This document shows positions 8,565-17,881 of a stretch of 64,000 nucleotides of DNA, piece by piece. The notes beneath the pieces were generated by a model, which did no database searches, was not told where the DNA came from, and saw only the letters and a list, made by a program, of their open reading frames with translations. The DNA comes from an uncultured Flavobacteriales bacterium. Lineage in GTDB: Bacteria > Bacteroidota > Bacteroidia > CAIKAF01. The position numbers and the translations under genes are program-made. The stretch covers positions 1 through 64,000 of the forward strand of contig CAIKAF010000003.1 in NCBI GenBank assembly GCA_903825395.1. The letters run 5' to 3'. How positions within the stretch are numbered: the first letter of the stretch is position 1; each line of letters starts with the position of its first letter.

Positions 8565-9432
8565 TTTGTATGTCATCCTTTTGTTGATTTGCATTAGCAG
8601 CTCAGGATTTTCTCAAATTCGGTTCAATAGCTCTGATCCAAGTATTTTCCAAAAATATGGAACTCCGCAGGCAGCAATTGGGAAAAACAGCTCGGATTTA
8701 ACCTTAAAAAACCTAGGAAAGTTAAGTCTTTCAGGGCCACTGCGACGAAAAGACCTAAAGGCCTTATCAAAACAGACTCAACTTGAAATCCTGCTGTTGA
8801 ATTCAAATGGCCTAACTCAATTGCCTGAAGCCCCTTTTACCTCCGCTCAGCTCTTGATTTTTTCCAGTAAAAACAATTCTATTCAGAGTTTGCCTTTGGC
8901 CTTAATTCAAAGTTCATCACTTGAAATTTTAGAACTTGACAATGTAGCATTGGATTCTATTCCTGGCTCGGCCCTTCTTCCCAAGCTTGAATTGCTAAGG
9001 ATTGTAAAAAATGCATCCGACAGTCTGGTATTTCCTGATAGCCTTCCTGGAATGCCATCACTAAGGGCAATCGAATTCTTTCAGGTTCCTTTATCTCGAT
9101 TTCCAGACTTTATAGTTCGCTGCCCAAATTTAGAACGCATTGTATTAAATGGCTGTCGATTGGATAGCATTCCTGAAAGTATTTCTAGCTTAACAAAACT
9201 GCACACCTTAGATGTGGAAAACAATGCGTTGAAAAAACTGCCTCATGCGTTAGGTTTCATGCCAAATCTTCGGTCATTAAATGTCTCGGCCAATCAATTG
9301 AGCTCCTTTCCAGAGCGATTAATGTACGCTCCGAACCTGGAGGAATTGAGAGTAAAAAACAATCCTCTGGCCTCTGAAGATTTTGAAATCTTGCGCATCA
9401 TTGGCCGAGCCACTAAAACGTTCGTGGATTAA
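8557..9432 (+). CDS. Leucine-rich-repeat secreted protein
   Basis: 291 residues with a signal peptide (about 1-20, ending GFSQ). From about residue 50 onward it carries bacterial leucine-rich repeats such as LEILLLNSNGLTQLP, LEILELDNVALDSIP, LHTLDVENNALKKLP and LRSLNVSANQLSSFP. Such solenoids bind proteins or glycans; here the location is periplasmic or surface. No sorting domain is visible. It overlaps the TPR lipoprotein and ends the paaE-like operon. Partner unknown. Confidence 0.85.
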   Translation: MNSLYVILLLICISSSGFSQIRFNSSDPSIFQKYGTPQAAIGKNSSDLTLKNLGKLSLSGPLRRKDLKALSKQTQLEILLLNSNGLTQLPEAPFTSAQLLIFSSKNNSIQSLPLALIQSSSLEILELDNVALDSIPGSALLPKLELLRIVKNASDSLVFPDSLPGMPSLRAIEFFQVPLSRFPDFIVRCPNLERIVLNGCRLDSIPESISSLTKLHTLDVENNALKKLPHALGFMPNLRSLNVSANQLSSFPERLMYAPNLEELRVKNNPLASEDFEILRIIGRATKTFVD

Positions 9433-9488
9433 TGTTTTAAACTTTTTAAAAAAAAATCAGAAATCTCCTGTAGATTTCGGATATATAA

Positions 9489-9496
9489 TACATTTG
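9489..9496 (+). promoter_or_regulatory. -7 box TACATTTG of nhaD
   Basis: Matches TAnnTTTG, 20 nt before ATG 9517. No TTG at the expected -33 position. Confidence 0.4.
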
Positions 9497-9516
9497 AGCC
9501 ATAAAACGATAATCCA

Positions 9517-10896
9517 ATGATTCTAGCAGCCATTCTAATTTTTGTTCTGGGTTATGCAGCGATTGCATTTGAGCACCCCTTAAAGATTAACAAGACGGCA
9601 CCGGCCCTAATGACCGGAGCCTTAATTTGGACCATTATTGCCAGTTTTGGTCATTCTAATTCGGGGATTCTAGCCTTTATGGATCATGAACTTGCTTCCA
9701 AATTGCCTACTGGGGTAGAATTAAGTTACCTAGAAAAAGTGAAATATTTCCTTAAGGAACATTTGGGTGAAATTGCAGAAATTTTATTTTTCTTGATGGG
9801 AGCCATGACCATCGTTGAAACCGTAGATGCTCACCAAGGTTTTAAGGTAATTACAAACCGCATTAAAACTAAAGATCAAAGGAAACTTTTGTGGATTATT
9901 GGTCTTGTGACCTTTTTCTTATCATCTGTTCTAGATAACTTAACCACTGCCATTGTAATGGTTTCTTTGTTACGCAGATTGGTTCACGATGACAAGCAAC
10001 GTATGTACTTTGTGGGAATGGTAGTAATTGCTGCCAATGCTGGCGGAGCTTGGTCTCCTATCGGTGACGTTACCACAACCATGTTATGGATTAAGGGGCA
10101 AATTACCGATATCAACATAATGAAAACCCTTATTCTACCAAGTTTGGTGTGTTTGATTGTTCCTATCGTAATAGCCAACTTTTTCTTGAAAGGAGATGTT
10201 GTTCGTCATGATTATGACAATGATCAAGCCCGAAAGGATGAAAATGTACGTGGATCGGGGCTGATGTTTACGCTGGGCGTGTTGGGTTTAATTTTCGTAC
10301 CTGCGTTTAAAATTCTAACCCATTTACCTCCCTACATTGGAATGCTGATTTCATTGTCTGTGGTTTGGATAGTTTCAGAGTTGCTGCATTTGGATAAAGC
10401 CGAGGAAGAAAGAAAGGAGTATACGGCATTGCATGCATTAACTAAAATTGATGTACCCTCGGTGCTGTTCTTCTTAGGCATTTTGTTGGCCATTGGTGGA
10501 CTGCAGGCCATGGGAGTCTTGCACAGCCTTGCAGAGTGGATGAATCATACCATTGGAGATCGGCATGTCATTGCTTTAGCCATTGGTGCTGCTTCTGCGA
10601 TTGTCGATAACGTTCCGTTGGTTGCGGCATCTCAAGGTATGTATAACGAAGCCTTTTTGGCTGCTAAAGAAGGTTTTGGAGTAGATGGAAGTTTCTGGGA
10701 ATTTCTAGCCTACACTGCAGGTACTGGAGGTTCAATGCTCATTATCGGCTCGGCTGCCGGCGTTGCCGTTATGGGAATGGAAAAAATAGATTTCTTCTGG
10801 TACCTTAAAAAAATTGGTTGGTTGGCTATGCTTGGATATTTAGCCGGTGCAGGGGTGTATATGTTGATTTACCCCTATTTGTTGGTTGCACATTAA
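9517..10896 (+). CDS. nhaD: Na+/H+ antiporter NhaD
   Basis: 459 residues with about 12 hydrophobic segments. Signature regions of the NhaD/ion-transporter superfamily are present: SSVLDNLTTAIVM with Asp140 in a membrane segment, and NAGGAWSPIGDVTTTML at about 172-188. A second pseudo-repeat, SAIVDNVPLVAASQGM, sits near residue 360. It exchanges sodium (or lithium) for protons at the inner membrane, which suits a saline or fluctuating habitat. It has its own promoter and terminator and stands as a single gene. Confidence 0.92.
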   Translation: MILAAILIFVLGYAAIAFEHPLKINKTAPALMTGALIWTIIASFGHSNSGILAFMDHELASKLPTGVELSYLEKVKYFLKEHLGEIAEILFFLMGAMTIVETVDAHQGFKVITNRIKTKDQRKLLWIIGLVTFFLSSVLDNLTTAIVMVSLLRRLVHDDKQRMYFVGMVVIAANAGGAWSPIGDVTTTMLWIKGQITDINIMKTLILPSLVCLIVPIVIANFFLKGDVVRHDYDNDQARKDENVRGSGLMFTLGVLGLIFVPAFKILTHLPPYIGMLISLSVVWIVSELLHLDKAEEERKEYTALHALTKIDVPSVLFFLGILLAIGGLQAMGVLHSLAEWMNHTIGDRHVIALAIGAASAIVDNVPLVAASQGMYNEAFLAAKEGFGVDGSFWEFLAYTAGTGGSMLIIGSAAGVAVMGMEKIDFFWYLKKIGWLAMLGYLAGAGVYMLIYPYLLVAH

Positions 10897-10915
10897 TTAG
10901 AATTAAAAGAAAAGA

Positions 10916-10941
10916 GCCGGTCTTTGACCGGCATTTTTTTT
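10916..10941 (+). terminator. Terminator between nhaD and bshB1
   Basis: 7-bp stem GCCGGTC/GACCGGC with a TTT loop, followed by eight T. It lies between convergent genes. The minus-strand tail is CTCTTTTCTTTT, so it may work both ways. Confidence 0.85.
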
Positions 10942-10952
10942 ACCTTTCGCAA

Positions 10953-11666
10953 TCAAATAAGCTGAAAAGGAGATTGAACTCCAGGGGGGCGACTCATATT
11001 AAACCCCTCAGCGTGAGAGGTTCCAATAATTTTTCCCCAATCCTGAGCTCTGCCCTCCAACGATTGCAAAAAAGTCTGGCTAGAAATTGGAGTTTCAGGG
11101 GCTGAATTGGCTGGGTTGTAAAACTGAGAAGAATACGCCAAAATGCTCGCCATTTTCTCCTTGAATTGACCGGAAATATCTATTAGAATATCGGGTTGAA
11201 GGTTGTTGAATTGAATGTAGTGCAAGAGCAACTTAGGGCGAAAAGCTGGCAATGCTTCCGGATCTTTCCATTCAGATAAACCAGAATAAAAGCAGGCGTC
11301 AATCACCATTTTTGCGGCTCGACCGTGATCTGGATGTCGGTCTTGCAATGCATTGGCAAGGACGATTTCGGGTTTGGCCTTTCGCAGAAGGGTGATTAGG
11401 GTTTGAAGATGAGATTCGTCGTGTACAAATCGGCCATCTTTAAAACCACAATTGTACCTGAATTCGGCACCTAAAATTTGGGCTGCATTCAAAGCTTCTT
11501 GGTCCCGCAATTCAGCGCTACCACGGGTTCCCAGTTCTCCTCGAGTAAAATCAACCAAGCCAAACCGCTTGCCTTCTGCCCTACATTTCAACAAAGTCCC
11601 GGCGGCGCCCAATTCCACATCATCCGGATGGGCTCCAAAGGCTAAAACATCAACAGGGCAAATCAT
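10953..11666 (-). CDS. bshB1: Bacillithiol biosynthesis deacetylase BshB1
   Basis: 237 residues of the LmbE/PIG-L zinc deacetylase family. The N-terminal GAHPDDVELG (His13, Asp15, Asp16) and later RHPDHGRA (about residue 112) supply the zinc site. It should remove acetyl from GlcNAc-malate in bacillithiol synthesis, in the cytoplasm. bshA and bshC are not in the window. The start ATG overlaps the glutathione peroxidase stop (ATGA), so the two are cotranscribed, which makes sense as both serve thiol redox balance. Confidence 0.9.
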   Translation of the reverse strand: MICPVDVLAFGAHPDDVELGAAGTLLKCRAEGKRFGLVDFTRGELGTRGSAELRDQEALNAAQILGAEFRYNCGFKDGRFVHDESHLQTLITLLRKAKPEIVLANALQDRHPDHGRAAKMVIDACFYSGLSEWKDPEALPAFRPKLLLHYIQFNNLQPDILIDISGQFKEKMASILAYSSQFYNPANSAPETPISSQTFLQSLEGRAQDWGKIIGTSHAEGFNMSRPPGVQSPFQLI

Positions 11667-12244
11667 TTTTTACCTTCTATCCACGCTTTTATTTCAGCAT
11701 CCAAAGGCTGAGCACCGCTTTCCAAATGCACCACATAATTTCCTTGTTCATCAATCAGGTACTTGTTGAAATTCCATGATACCTTCGAGTCTTCGACTCC
11801 ATTTAACGCTTTTGAGGTTAACCAGCGATACACAGGGTGCTGCTCATTTCCCTTCACGTCAATTTTCGAAAACAAAGGAAAACTAACACCGTAATTTTTT
11901 TGACAAAACGATTGAATGTCTGATTCTGATCCGGGTTCTTGCCCCATAAACTGATTGCAAGGGAAACCCAGAATCACAAAATTCTTATCCTTGTAGGCCT
12001 CATATAAGGCTTGCAGATCTTTATACTGACCAGTATATCCGCATTTTGAGGCTACATTAACAACCATAATCTTTTTGCCTTTAAAACTCGACATGGAGGT
12101 AGGCTTGCCATCGATAGAAATGGCTTCAATTTCATAAAAAGATTGCATAGCTGAGGCGTTTTTAGTGGGTATTGGTTTAAGGCTTTGGCCCTGACATGAA
12201 GCAGTAAAAATCAGACTAAAGATGGGAAGAAATAAGTTGCGCAT
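11663..12244 (-). CDS. Glutathione peroxidase family lipoprotein
   Basis: 193 residues. The core has NVASKCGYTGQY with the peroxidatic Cys68, then FPCNQFMGQEPGS and WNFNKYLI, the conserved Gln and Trp/Asn surroundings. Bacterial members reduce peroxides with thioredoxin or low-molecular-weight thiols. The N-terminus is a signal sequence ending TASC (Cys17), so it is probably an exported lipoprotein, although the lipobox is not ideal. It is translationally coupled to bshB1 downstream. Confidence 0.9.
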   Translation of the reverse strand: MRNLFLPIFSLIFTASCQGQSLKPIPTKNASAMQSFYEIEAISIDGKPTSMSSFKGKKIMVVNVASKCGYTGQYKDLQALYEAYKDKNFVILGFPCNQFMGQEPGSESDIQSFCQKNYGVSFPLFSKIDVKGNEQHPVYRWLTSKALNGVEDSKVSWNFNKYLIDEQGNYVVHLESGAQPLDAEIKAWIEGKK

Positions 12245-12290
12245 GGATGTTGTATTTCAAGTATAACCAAACAAAGCTGAAATTGTTGAT

Positions 12291-13238
12291 TTAATATTTA
12301 GTCATTTGAGCTCGTTTTCGAAGGTAGGTAGACAAAACGGCATACAAGCCCTTCTCGACCGGGGCATCTACCCAATCCATTTTATATTTCCGGGCCGAGA
12401 GTTCTATGCGTTGATAAAACTCATTCATCACTCGTTTGTACTCTTTTTTTATTAATTCAGGTTGAGTTTTAATTTTTAATCCGGTTTCTAAATCCACAAA
12501 TTGAATGGGATTTTGCCCCAGTTCAAGTTCAATCTCATCGGTTTCTCGGAGTACCCGAAAGAAAATTACTTCATGCCCTTTAAATTTAAGATGCCCAAGG
12601 GCTTCATCGAAATCTTGGGCTTGTTGCTGTAAATCATGGTCAGGCTCTACGAAATCACTAAACACCATTAGAAGAGAGCGGTTCGGCAACCTTTCTGCCA
12701 TATCGTGCAACACCGCTGTGATTTTGGTGCCCGATTTGGCTGGGGGGTGATTAACGCGTTCCTGGAGTTGTTGAATCAATCTGTGTTGATGAGATTGGCT
12801 GACTTTGGCCGGCATGAAGGAATGTACGGTATTATCAAAAAAAGATAAACCTGATGCATCGCGCTGCCTACGCATAATTTCAGTGATGGAGGCGGCAGCT
12901 GCGGCAGCGAATTCAAATTTAGACCAGGCCTCTTTGGTGTTCCCCCTGTACTGCATACTCAGGCTGCTATCTATGGCCAAATGGCAGCGCAGGTTGGTTT
13001 CTTCCTCGTACCGTTTAACAAAATACTTTTCAGTTCTAGCCAGCAACTTCCAATCAATAAATCGAGTTGATTCGCCCGTGCGGTAATGCCTATGTTCAGC
13101 AAATTCAACCGAAAACCCATGAAAAGGAGAACGATGCCTTCCGGTCAGAAAACCTTCAACCACTTGCTTGGCCAAAAATTCCAGATTGGCAATAGGCTGC
13201 CAAACAGAGGGGTGTAAAGAATTGGGACTGGAACTCAT
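12291..13238 (-). CDS. DUF58 domain protein
   Basis: 315 residues from ATG 13238, which overlaps the purC stop as ATGA. Contains the family core YRTGESTRFIDWKLLARTE (in part) followed by a von Willebrand-like MIDAS motif, DSSLSMQY, at about residue 93. DUF58 proteins usually work with MoxR AAA+ ATPases; a moxR is in this window at 29.6 kb but not next to it. The role is likely a chaperone or metal-dependent assembly adaptor. Extending to a TTG at 13244 is possible but less likely. Confidence 0.85.
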   Translation of the reverse strand: MSSSPNSLHPSVWQPIANLEFLAKQVVEGFLTGRHRSPFHGFSVEFAEHRHYRTGESTRFIDWKLLARTEKYFVKRYEEETNLRCHLAIDSSLSMQYRGNTKEAWSKFEFAAAAAASITEIMRRQRDASGLSFFDNTVHSFMPAKVSQSHQHRLIQQLQERVNHPPAKSGTKITAVLHDMAERLPNRSLLMVFSDFVEPDHDLQQQAQDFDEALGHLKFKGHEVIFFRVLRETDEIELELGQNPIQFVDLETGLKIKTQPELIKKEYKRVMNEFYQRIELSARKYKMDWVDAPVEKGLYAVLSTYLRKRAQMTKY

Positions 13239-14155
13239 TGGCAAAGCGTTTCAATCGTTTTTTTTAATTCCTGATCTGAAATCGAACTGCATTTGGGAGG
13301 CATTTGTCCCGTTAATGCGGAGTAAAGTTCGGCATACCGATTGAAAATTTCCTGCACCACAGTATCCGTCATCTCAGGAATGGTTTGACCTTCCTTACCT
13401 TGAAAACCCTCTTGAATCAACCATTCTCGAACAAATTCTTTGGACAATTGACGGGGTGGTTTCCCAGGAACCAGATCATCGGCATAGGCATAGCGAGAGC
13501 TGTCGGGGGTATGTATTTCGTCCATCAACATTAAGGTATCTCCATCCCAGCCAAATTCATACTTCGTATCCATTAGAACAAGCCCTTGTTTCAAGGCCAT
13601 TTCCTGTCCGCGTTGAAACAGTTGCAAGGATATGTTTGAAATATGAGTCCATTGGTGCGGGGGCAATATTCCCTGCCTTAAAATGTCATCGGCAGAAATA
13701 TCTTGGTCGTGTCCTTCTTTGGCCTTTGTGGTTGGAGTAATAATGGGGCTTGGAAACGCTTGATATGGCATTAATCCTTCCGGCAGAGCAATCCCACACA
13801 AATTCCGTTCACCAGATTGGTATGTGCGCAATGCATGCCCAGCCAAATGGCCCCGAACTACCATTTCAATTGGAATAGGAACACAGGCCTTTCCAACCGA
13901 TACATCCGATTCAGGGAGAGATTCCAACCAAATCGGACAAATATCTTTGCAGTGGTTTAAAAAATAGGCCGCTAAGGAGTTCAATAAAGCGCCCTTACCG
14001 GGAATTGTCTTGGGTAAAATTACATCAAAGGCTGAAATTCGATCGCTGGCATGAATCAGCAACTTGCCATTGGTTAAAAAGTACACATCCCGCACTTTCC
14101 CCCTATAAAATTGGCGAATAAAAGGGCTTTCTATGTGGCTTTCATTCAGATTCAT
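13235..14155 (-). CDS. purC: SAICAR synthetase
   Basis: Phosphoribosylaminoimidazole-succinocarboxamide synthase, the ATP-dependent joining of aspartate to CAIR in purine synthesis. Visible motifs: YRGKVRDVY near the N-terminus (ATP loop), IHASDRISAFD, MVVRGHLAGHA and DTKYEFGWDG. I chose ATG 14155 (MNLNESHIES); ATG 14170 adds five residues. At about 305 residues it is the longer variant found in Bacteroidota and fungi. It overlaps both neighbours, phoH upstream and the DUF58 gene downstream. Confidence 0.93.
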   Translation of the reverse strand: MNLNESHIESPFIRQFYRGKVRDVYFLTNGKLLIHASDRISAFDVILPKTIPGKGALLNSLAAYFLNHCKDICPIWLESLPESDVSVGKACVPIPIEMVVRGHLAGHALRTYQSGERNLCGIALPEGLMPYQAFPSPIITPTTKAKEGHDQDISADDILRQGILPPHQWTHISNISLQLFQRGQEMALKQGLVLMDTKYEFGWDGDTLMLMDEIHTPDSSRYAYADDLVPGKPPRQLSKEFVREWLIQEGFQGKEGQTIPEMTDTVVQEIFNRYAELYSALTGQMPPKCSSISDQELKKTIETLCQ

Positions 14156-15092
14156 GGACGGAATAGGCATGTAGAATTTTCTTTACCAAGGGATGCCGAA
14201 CCACATCTTTTTCTGCGAATTCAATGACTCCTATGTTTTTAATTCCCCTTAAAAAGCGAATAGCCTGGGGAAGTCCCGATTTTTGGCGTGTTGGCAAATC
14301 AATTTGGGTAACGTCTCCATTGACTACAAAGGTGGCCGATTTACCCATTCGGGTTAAAAACATTTTCATTTGATTGGTGGTGGCATTTTGAGCCTCATCC
14401 AAAATAACAAAGGCATGATCTAAGGTTCGGCCACGCATGTAGGCCAAAGGGGCAATTTGAACAATTCCGGTTTCGGTATAATGCTTTAGCTTTTCTGCCG
14501 GAATCATGTCGCGCAGGGCATCAAACAGCGGCTTAAGGTAAGGCGACAATTTTTCGTTCAAATCTCCAGGTAAAAAGCCTAGATTCTCGCCCGCTTCAAC
14601 CGCAGGCCGAGTTAAAATAATTTTTTTTACCTGTTTTTCTTTTAATGCCTTAACAGCAAGGGCAACAGCCAAATAGGTTTTACCCGTTCCTGCAGGCCCT
14701 ATAGCGAAAGTCAAATCGTGGTTGCGAATGCTTTGAACCAATTTTAATTGATTCTGGCTTCGAGGTTTTATGGCCGCTCCATCGTTGGAATATACAATGA
14801 CTTCTTGCTCTAAGGGTTGCTCATCCAATGGGGCTACATCTCCATCTTTCATCAGTGCCGAAACCGCATCTGCATTTAATTTCCCAAAGCGCTCAAAATA
14901 GGTCATGAGCTGCTGAAAGCGTTCAGAGAATAAATTCAATTCGGCATCGGTACCCTGAACAATGACCTCATGACCTCGATTGGTGATTTTCATTTTTGGG
15001 AAAAAACCTTGAATTTGATTCAAAAATTCAAGATCTACACCAAAAAGGCGCACAGGGTGAAGATGTTCTAGATGAATGATTAGCTGTTCCAA
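14142..15092 (-). CDS. PhoH family ATPase
   Basis: 316 residues starting with TTG at 15092. An N-terminal RNA-binding-like region (about 1-100) is followed by the P-loop ATPase with Walker A GPAGTGKTYLAVALAVKAL (about residue 135) and Walker B AFVILDEAQNA. PhoH proteins are RNA-linked ATPases or helicases often tied to YbeY and rRNA processing. A -7 box on the minus strand (CAAAAGTA on plus, 15109-15116) lies 16 nt upstream. It leads the run phoH-purC-DUF58. Confidence 0.9.
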   Translation of the reverse strand: MEQLIIHLEHLHPVRLFGVDLEFLNQIQGFFPKMKITNRGHEVIVQGTDAELNLFSERFQQLMTYFERFGKLNADAVSALMKDGDVAPLDEQPLEQEVIVYSNDGAAIKPRSQNQLKLVQSIRNHDLTFAIGPAGTGKTYLAVALAVKALKEKQVKKIILTRPAVEAGENLGFLPGDLNEKLSPYLKPLFDALRDMIPAEKLKHYTETGIVQIAPLAYMRGRTLDHAFVILDEAQNATTNQMKMFLTRMGKSATFVVNGDVTQIDLPTRQKSGLPQAIRFLRGIKNIGVIEFAEKDVVRHPLVKKILHAYSVHESE

Positions 15093-15173
15093 GCGAAATA
15101 GTCCTGTACAAAAGTAAGGAACTTACAACGGACTATCTTATTCGTAGGCGATGTTTTTTGTTGTTCTGCTGAC

Positions 15174-15181
15174 TACCTTTG
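15174..15181 (+). promoter_or_regulatory. -7 box TACCTTTG, 4 nt from ATG
   Basis: TACCTTTG is followed by four bases and then ATG 15186. With the usual Bacteroidota spacing the transcript would begin at or near the A of the start codon, giving a leaderless message. The -33 region has ATG rather than TTG. Confidence 0.5.
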
Positions 15182-15185
15182 CTTC

Positions 15186-15965
15186 ATGGCTTTGATAACC
15201 TTAAGCAGTGACTTTGGCACCGACGATTTTTACCTCGCCGTGCTAAAAGCCGCCATAATTAAAAAGATACCTGAAGCCCAATGCATTGATATCAGCCATT
15301 CATTAAGTCCGGGCGATTTGCGCAAGCCTGCCATGATTGTGCAACAATGCTACCGGCACTTTCCCGATGGAACCATTCACCTGATGGCCTTAACTCCTCA
15401 GGAAGGAGCCTATGCCATTGTTTGTTTTGAGTTTGGAAACCAATATTTCTTAGGATTGGATACCGGGCAGTACTACATGGGGCTTAAAGGCCAAATCATT
15501 GAAGCTTGGGATGTATCTCACTTGCCTGGGGGCGAAGGAACTTTTCCAGCTTTAAAGTTATTCCCTGGATTGGCCAAAGCGTTGCTTTCCGGCAAAAATC
15601 CAGAAACCTGGGGAGTTCAAAAAGTTCGTCTGGTAGAGCGGCATGATTTTCAACCCTCGGTCGGTAAGGACAGAATTACAGGAAACATCATTTATATTGA
15701 CCGAACGGGCAATGCCATAACCAATATTCATCGGGATTTATTTGAGCAACTATTTCCTACTGGGCGCGGCTTTCGAATCCAATTCAGAATGTCATCCTAC
15801 ACGGTACGGCACATCAGTGAACGGTATTCTCAAGCGGCCTCAGGAAACCTGGTAGCTGTATTTAATGAATCTGGTTATTTGGAATTGGCCATTCATCTGG
15901 GGCATTTTCAAAATATGTTGGGAATGAATGAAGGCGACACGGTTCATATTGAAGCTGAAGAATAA
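15186..15965 (+). CDS. S-adenosyl-L-methionine hydroxide adenosyltransferase (DUF62)
   Basis: 259 residues. The N-terminus has TLSSDFGTDDFYLAVLKAAI and the C-terminal domain has IDRTGNAITNIHRDLF, both typical of the family related to fluorinase and chlorinase. Family members hydrolyse SAM to adenosine and methionine with water as nucleophile. The physiological purpose is unclear. A small ABM-domain gene follows after 5 nt, probably in the same transcript. Confidence 0.9.
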   Translation: MALITLSSDFGTDDFYLAVLKAAIIKKIPEAQCIDISHSLSPGDLRKPAMIVQQCYRHFPDGTIHLMALTPQEGAYAIVCFEFGNQYFLGLDTGQYYMGLKGQIIEAWDVSHLPGGEGTFPALKLFPGLAKALLSGKNPETWGVQKVRLVERHDFQPSVGKDRITGNIIYIDRTGNAITNIHRDLFEQLFPTGRGFRIQFRMSSYTVRHISERYSQAASGNLVAVFNESGYLELAIHLGHFQNMLGMNEGDTVHIEAEE

Positions 15966-15970
15966 AAAAA

Positions 15971-16276
15971 ATGAATTCAACCCCCTCTTCCCTACTGCGT
16001 ATTGTGCGAATGAGTTTCAAACCCGAATTGGTTTCTGATTTTTTACTCATGTTTCAAGAGGTGAAACCTCAGATTGAGGCTATGCCGGGTTGCTTTGGTG
16101 TGGAATTGAAACAAGACCTTCACTTGCAGCATGTTTTTTATACCCTTAGCCATTGGGAATCAGAGGCTCATTTGAATTCCTATCGAAACAGCGCCTTGTT
16201 TGCTAAAACATGGGCTGAAACCAAAGCCCGATTCAACGATGCACCTCAAGCCTTTAGTTTGGTCGAAACCCCTTGA
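15971..16276 (+). CDS. Antibiotic biosynthesis monooxygenase (ABM) fold protein
   Basis: 101 residues in the ferredoxin-like ABM fold: LLRIVRMSFKPELVSDF, EAMPGCFGVELKQDL, TLSHWESEAHLNSYRNSALF. These dimeric proteins act as cofactor-free monooxygenases, heme-degrading enzymes or simple ligand binders, and the sequence does not decide among them. It lies 5 nt after the SAM adenosyltransferase. Confidence 0.8.
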   Translation: MNSTPSSLLRIVRMSFKPELVSDFLLMFQEVKPQIEAMPGCFGVELKQDLHLQHVFYTLSHWESEAHLNSYRNSALFAKTWAETKARFNDAPQAFSLVETP

Positions 16277-16350
16277 TTTCTATTTTCCCGCTTGCGCATG
16301 CTAGTTGGGAATTTATTTGCCTGAAATCCATTTCTCGAGCGCTTAGATTT

Positions 16351-16502
16351 GAGGGGGCCCGCGGCCGGGATGGCAGCGGTATGAAACCGACTTGGGCTTG
16401 CTGTTGGGGCAGACCGGCGGAGGCCCGCAGGGACCCCGCACGGGCCAGCCCCAACCAAGCCAAAGGCGGTTGAATACAAGCGGACAGCCCGATAAGCCGC
16501 CC
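16351..16502 (-). repeat. GC-rich interspersed element, copy 2
   Basis: On the minus strand it begins GGGCGGCTTATCGGGCTGTC, one base from the rodA stop, and ends in a CCATCCCGGCCGCGGGCCCC-like motif. It is the same orientation as rodA. It shares its 3' variant with copy 3, so copies 2 and 3 form a subtype. Intergenic, with no credible ORF. Confidence 0.7.
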
Positions 16503-17881
16503 TACCTTAACACCTCTAAATTATGGGCATCCAGCTTAATGAAGGTGAACAACAGCAGGGTAAAGCCCAACAAACTAGAGCCCCCATAACTAACAAATGG
16601 CAAAGGAACTCCAACAGCGGGAGCCAACCCAATTGTAGTGCCCACATTCATAAAAAAGTGGAAAAACAGAACGCAGGCCACGATGTAACCAAAGGCCTTG
16701 GCAAACGGAGAACGCTGCATTTCGGCCCTTAAAATTAAGCGCATCATCAGCGTTAAAAACAACAAAATAACCACCGTAGTTCCCGCCAAGCCCCATTGCT
16801 CACCGATTGCAGAAAAAATAAAATCGGTATGCTGCTTGGGAACAAACTTCAACTGTGTCAATGTCCCATTTAAGAAGCCCTTACCCAACCAAGAGCCTGA
16901 TCCAATGGCCATTTTCGAATTATTGACATTCCATCCGCTGCCTTTGGGATCAAGGTCAGGATCAAAAAGAACCATAATCCGAGTGCGTTGGTGAGGCAGA
17001 AGAACCGTATCGAAAACCCAGCGTCCGCCCAGGGTAAAAATGGAAAGTAAAACCAAGAAAAATCCAAGCGGAAGAATGGCTTTACGGCTTCGACCCAGCA
17101 GAAACAACCAAACAGCAATCGAGACCAAAACCAGACCTAGAATTAAAATCCAAGGCTGTACTACCAATGAGGTTAAAAACAAAAATGCGAGTCCCAGCCC
17201 CAGATACAGCATAATTAGATACAATCCAAACCGAAACAAAGCCAGAATAAAAGCGGCATACACCAGGGTAGATCCGGTATCTTTTTCAGCTAAAACCAAA
17301 ACGGCAGGAATACCAATAAGCGCAAAGGCTTTTAACCAATACACCACCCGTTTCATTTGCAATCCTTGGCCAAGCAGTACATCTGCAAACACCATAACCA
17401 GCGTAATTGGGGCCATGAAAATCCAGAAAAATCCGGGCCATCGACCGGCAGGAGGAGCCAAGTGCAGGGGCGTTGCCAAGTACCCTGCCAAGGCCAAAGC
17501 CGTAAAATACTTGGCAAACTCAGAGGGTTGAATCTTTATGAAAGAGTTGATAACAATCCAACTTTTATTTCCCCCAACCTCTTGTCCTATAACCAGAACG
17601 ACCAGGAGCAGACCCAAGCCAATGACATAAAAAGGCCAACGAAAGGCATAAAACAACTTTGTATCGGTTAGAAGAACAGCGGCACCGATCAACAAACAAA
17701 TAATCAACCATGCGAATTGCTTTCCCGCTTCACTTGAAAGTTCAAAGGGAGACAACCTTTCCTGCCCAGGAACGGCAGACCATACATGCATCCAGCCAAT
17801 CAAGGCTAGGAATAAATAAAGTCCGACCAGAATCCAGTCCACCTGACCAATGAAACCGCCACGCCGATCATTAAAGCTCAT
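16502..17881 (-). CDS. rodA: Rod-shape SEDS glycosyltransferase RodA
   Basis: 459 residues, about 10 membrane segments, with the SEDS signature AVGVPLPFVSYGGSSL near residue 420. RodA polymerises lipid II glycan strands for cell elongation together with PBP2. Its ATG overlaps the mrdA stop (ATGA). It is longer than the usual ~370-400 residues because of a hydrophobic middle section around residues 170-270, a feature I associate with Bacteroidota RodA. It ends the mre operon. Confidence 0.93.
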   Translation of the reverse strand: MSFNDRRGGFIGQVDWILVGLYLFLALIGWMHVWSAVPGQERLSPFELSSEAGKQFAWLIICLLIGAAVLLTDTKLFYAFRWPFYVIGLGLLLVVLVIGQEVGGNKSWIVINSFIKIQPSEFAKYFTALALAGYLATPLHLAPPAGRWPGFFWIFMAPITLVMVFADVLLGQGLQMKRVVYWLKAFALIGIPAVLVLAEKDTGSTLVYAAFILALFRFGLYLIMLYLGLGLAFLFLTSLVVQPWILILGLVLVSIAVWLFLLGRSRKAILPLGFFLVLLSIFTLGGRWVFDTVLLPHQRTRIMVLFDPDLDPKGSGWNVNNSKMAIGSGSWLGKGFLNGTLTQLKFVPKQHTDFIFSAIGEQWGLAGTTVVILLFLTLMMRLILRAEMQRSPFAKAFGYIVACVLFFHFFMNVGTTIGLAPAVGVPLPFVSYGGSSLLGFTLLLFTFIKLDAHNLEVLR